From Limnohabitans sp. Rim8 (GTDB lineage: Bacteria > Pseudomonadota > Gammaproteobacteria > Burkholderiales > Burkholderiaceae_C), in the NCBI GenBank assembly GCA_945877725.1, contig CAMDXR010000106.1:1-9298 (forward strand): a stretch of 9,298 bases of DNA, in the 5' to 3' direction. The notes beneath the pieces are model-generated. The model saw only the letters and a list, made by a program, of their open reading frames with translations, searched no databases and was not told the origin of the DNA. This document shows positions 7,515-9,298 of the stretch, in pieces. How positions within the stretch are numbered: position 1 is the stretch's first letter; the number at the start of each line of letters is the position of its first letter. The translations under genes were made by a program, and so were the position numbers.

Positions 7515-8030
7515 ATGACCGCCACACCTTTTGTTCACCGCAATTTGCCCCGGCTCTTGCTTGAAGCCCGCGAGGCGGTGATGCTGCACACGCGGCCCAG
7601 TTTGCGACAGCATGGGTTGTCGGACCAGCAGTGGCGGGTGTTGCGGGTGTTGGGTGAGCATGCCGACCAAGCGGCAGGCATTGAGACCGGGCGGATCGCC
7701 AAAGAGGCTTATTTGTTGGGGCCTAGCCTGACCGGGGTGCTCACGCGCATGGAACTGGCCGGCCTGATCGAGCGCCAGCGTTGCCCCCAAGACGCGCGCC
7801 GTACGGTGGTGCGCGCCACGCCCGCAGGTCTTGCCAAGGTGCAGGCTTTGTCGCAAACCATCGAGGCGCATTACCAGTGGATGGAGCAGCAGTTGGGCAA
7901 AACCAGCCTGGCGGCCTTGTACGGTTTGCTGGACCAACTGATCGCTCTTGAAAGCCCTGAGTCAACCCCTGAGTCAACAGCCGATTCAGACCCCGAATCA
8001 GCCACCTCCGCAGAATTTTCAGAGGAATAA
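7515..8030 (+). CDS. hpaR: MarR-family repressor of homoprotocatechuate catabolism
   Basis: Cytoplasmic DNA-binding repressor of the 4-hydroxyphenylacetate/homoprotocatechuate meta-cleavage genes. The 171-residue protein matches the remembered E. coli HpaR along its core: LLLEAREAVM, then RPSLRQHGLSDQQWRVLRVL (winged-helix entry), LLGPSLTGVLTRMELAGLIERQ (recognition helix), and the wing DARRTVVRATPAG, then dimerisation helices (AHYQWMEQQLGK). The residues after about 148 form an acidic Ser/Glu/Pro/Thr tail partly made by a short DNA duplication, and longer than I would expect for the family. ATG 7515 has no Shine-Dalgarno because the palindrome occupies that space. It is first gene of the operon, 2 bases from hpaG1. 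The hpaG1-hpaG2 genes directly downstream support the specific HpaR name over a generic MarR label. Confidence 0.92.
   Translation: MTATPFVHRNLPRLLLEAREAVMLHTRPSLRQHGLSDQQWRVLRVLGEHADQAAGIETGRIAKEAYLLGPSLTGVLTRMELAGLIERQRCPQDARRTVVRATPAGLAKVQALSQTIEAHYQWMEQQLGKTSLAALYGLLDQLIALESPESTPESTADSDPESATSAEFSEE
7955..7978 (+). repeat. 12-bp tandem duplication in the hpaR tail
   Basis: CCCTGAGTCAAC occurs twice head to tail, keeping the frame and adding a Pro-Glu-Ser-Thr unit. Two further degenerate copies (GCCGATTCAGAC, CCCGAATCAGCC) follow up to about 8002, so the acidic tail seems to have grown by repeat expansion. Confidence 0.9.
8021..8026 (+). promoter_or_regulatory. Shine-Dalgarno site of hpaG1
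   Basis: AGAGGA lies inside the last hpaR codons, 6 bases before ATG 8033. It fixes that start and ties hpaG1 translation to hpaR. Confidence 0.8.
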
Positions 8031-8032
8031 GC

Positions 8033-8713
8033 ATGCAGACCGACCGATGGCCTCTCACCCCCTGGCAGCCCCGGGGCACCGTGTATGGCAGCTTGCTCAA
8101 CTTTCAGACCGAATGGGCCATTTGGGCCCCCCGCATGAACGCCGACCCCTACAAAGCCCCGCCCCAAGCGCCCGTGCTTTACGTCAAAAGCGCCAACACC
8201 TTCAGCCCGGCGGGCCAGGATTTGGTGCTGCAAGACGGGGTGACCGAAGTGGACATTGGGGCCACTTTGGGCTTGGTCATGGGCGCGGCAGGGCAGGTGG
8301 AATCGGTCGCCTTGTTGTGCGATTGGTCGGTGCCCCATGCCAGTTATTACCGCCCCCCGGTCAAGTTTCGCTGTCGCGATGGTTATTTGGGTCTGCCCGA
8401 ACAAACCACACCGTTTGGCCGCTTGAGTAACTGGGCGAGTTTGTCGATAGAAACCCGGCGCAATGGAGAGCAAGTGCAGACCCTGAGCTTGCGAGACATG
8501 GTGCGCCCCATAGACCGTTTGTTGGCCGATGTGGGTGAGTTCATGACGCTGCAACCCGGCGATGTGCTGATGGTGGGCACAGATTGTTTGCCCGGCAGTT
8601 TGCAGGGGCGCGCGGACGAGGGCATGCGGCCCCGCGCCCAAGCGGGCGACACCGTAGAAATATCAGCACCGGGCCTGTGCTCGATGCGCGTTCAGGTGAG
8701 GGCCGCCGCATGA
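8033..8713 (+). CDS. hpaG1: HpaG N-terminal-type subunit, homoprotocatechuate pathway
   Basis: One of two subunits that replace the fused E. coli HpaG, which decarboxylates 5-oxopent-3-ene-1,2,5-tricarboxylate and isomerises the product 2-hydroxyhepta-2,4-diene-1,7-dioate. The 226-residue protein has the fumarylacetoacetase (FAH) fold and matches the N-terminal half of E. coli HpaG: RGTVYGSLLNF, DPYKAPPQAPV, VKSANTF, SYYRPPVKFRCRDGY and VGEFMTLQPGDVLMVGT. Where catalytic FAH enzymes carry a Glu-x-Glu metal pair, it reads GATLGLVMG, as also in the E. coli N-terminal half (GATVALIVG), so it probably does not bind metal in the usual way. The start has a Shine-Dalgarno and extends about 13 residues before the E. 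coli start. Its stop overlaps hpaG2 as ATGA, favouring equimolar, coupled synthesis of a two-subunit enzyme. Which half catalyses which step is not settled by sequence. Confidence 0.9.
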   Translation: MQTDRWPLTPWQPRGTVYGSLLNFQTEWAIWAPRMNADPYKAPPQAPVLYVKSANTFSPAGQDLVLQDGVTEVDIGATLGLVMGAAGQVESVALLCDWSVPHASYYRPPVKFRCRDGYLGLPEQTTPFGRLSNWASLSIETRRNGEQVQTLSLRDMVRPIDRLLADVGEFMTLQPGDVLMVGTDCLPGSLQGRADEGMRPRAQAGDTVEISAPGLCSMRVQVRAAA

Positions 8714-9298
8714 AGCACGCACGCATTGCCTGGGCGGGCGCCGTTCAGCAAGCCACAGAGTCCGATGGCCAGTTGCTCATAACCCAGGGGCCGCACAAGG
8801 GGCGGCGTGTGGGTTTTGACGAAGTGGTCTGGCTGCCACCGCTCGACCCTGTGCCGCAAGCCCGGACCGTGATCGCGCTGGGCCTGAACTATGCCGACCA
8901 CGCCAAAGAACTGGCCTTCAAGGCCCCCGAAGAGCCGCTGGCTTTCATGAAAGGCGAAGCCTCTTTGATCGGGCACCGCGCCCTGACGCTGCGCCCAGCA
9001 GATGTGAAATACATGCACTACGAATGCGAGTTGGCCGTAGTAATCGGGCGCACCGCAAGACACGTCAAAAAAGCCGATGCCTACGACTTTGTGGGCGGCT
9101 ACACCGTGGCCAACGACTACGCCATCCGCGACTATTTGGAAAACTGGTACCGGCCCAACCTGCGGGTCAAAAACCGCGACACCTGCACCCCGCTGGGGCC
9201 GTGGCGGGTGGACGCCGCCGACATCGCCAACCCCATGGCGCTGGCCTTGCAGACCACCGTGAACGGCCGCGTGACCCAAAGCGGCAACACCCGCGACA
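8710..9298 (+). CDS. hpaG2: HpaG C-terminal-type isomerase/decarboxylase subunit (3' partial)
   Basis: FAH-fold enzyme, partner of the upstream subunit in OPET decarboxylation and HHDD isomerisation after ring cleavage of homoprotocatechuate. 196 codons are present and the frame leaves the window open, with the C-terminal part missing. It matches the C-terminal half of E. coli HpaG nearly throughout: ALGLNYADHAKELAFKAPEE, then YMHYECELAVVIG with metal ligands Glu105 and Glu107, then GGYTVANDYAIRDYLENWYR with Asp136 as third ligand, then RPNLRVKNRD. All three metal-binding positions are intact. ATG 8710 overlaps the hpaG1 stop; no separate Shine-Dalgarno is obvious, so translation is probably coupled. 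The first 50 residues are less conserved, as expected for the subunit junction. Further hpa genes (dioxygenase, dehydrogenase and others) would be expected downstream. Confidence 0.93.
   Translation, partial: MKHARIAWAGAVQQATESDGQLLITQGPHKGRRVGFDEVVWLPPLDPVPQARTVIALGLNYADHAKELAFKAPEEPLAFMKGEASLIGHRALTLRPADVKYMHYECELAVVIGRTARHVKKADAYDFVGGYTVANDYAIRDYLENWYRPNLRVKNRDTCTPLGPWRVDAADIANPMALALQTTVNGRVTQSGNTRD

Noticed and set aside
7504..7518. Four-codon mini-ORF (ATG TTA AAT AAA TGA) overlapping the hpaR start
   Set aside because: It is a by-product of the palindrome and has no ribosome site; with a start near 7512 it would not even be transcribed.
7871..8641. 256-codon open frame on the - strand
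   Set aside because: It covers the end of hpaR and most of hpaG1 antisense, both well supported; no recognisable domain.
8692..9279. 195-codon open frame on the - strand
   Set aside because: It lies opposite hpaG2, whose protein is clearly recognisable; the antisense protein is His/Gly/Val-rich as expected for a shadow in GC-rich DNA.

Overview
The window carries two unrelated functional blocks, all on the + strand. Positions 1-7348 are a chemosensory (che) gene cluster. Positions 7515-9298 are the start of a homoprotocatechuate / 4-hydroxyphenylacetate meta-cleavage (hpa) operon. The separate hpaG1 and hpaG2 genes, the hpaR-led hpa gene order, the protein style and the moderately high GC fit a proteobacterium. 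A Burkholderiales/Comamonadaceae betaproteobacterium is my best guess, but this is inference and not proven by any marker gene in the window.

Che block, in order: the 3' part of a multi-CheW-domain scaffold protein (2-1156, start outside the window); CheR methyltransferase (1163-2209); CheB methylesterase (2206-3312, ATGA overlap with cheR); a stand-alone receiver protein that looks like a CheB receiver without its esterase half (3323-3730); a very large CheA kinase of 1043 residues (3779-6910); and a short divergent CheW-like protein (6923-7348). Gene gaps range from -4 to 48 bases, so this reads as one operon. CheA would autophosphorylate and pass phosphate to CheB and to the stand-alone receiver. 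CheR and CheB would methylate and demethylate chemoreceptors, and the CheW-type proteins would couple receptors to CheA. No receptor, typical CheY, CheZ or CheD lies in the window, and no flagellar or pilus gene is visible, so the output is unknown. The least explained parts are the roughly 500-residue central region of CheA and the stand-alone receiver.

Positions 7349-7514 (166 bases) separate the blocks. They hold no convincing terminator. Their end carries a perfect 16-bp palindrome abutting the hpaR start codon, which also overlaps a plausible -10 element. I read it as an HpaR operator and as a hint of a leaderless hpaR transcript.

Hpa block: hpaR (7515-8030) is a MarR-family repressor with an acidic tail containing a 12-bp tandem duplication. 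hpaG1 (8033-8713) and hpaG2 (8710-9298, running off the end) encode as two overlapping genes what enterobacteria make as one fused isomerase/decarboxylase. GC content appears higher here than in the che block by spot counts (42% at 4801-4860, 50% at 3481-3540, 57% at 9061-9120, 68% at 8041-8100).

No tRNA, rRNA, CRISPR array, insertion sequence or phage gene was seen.
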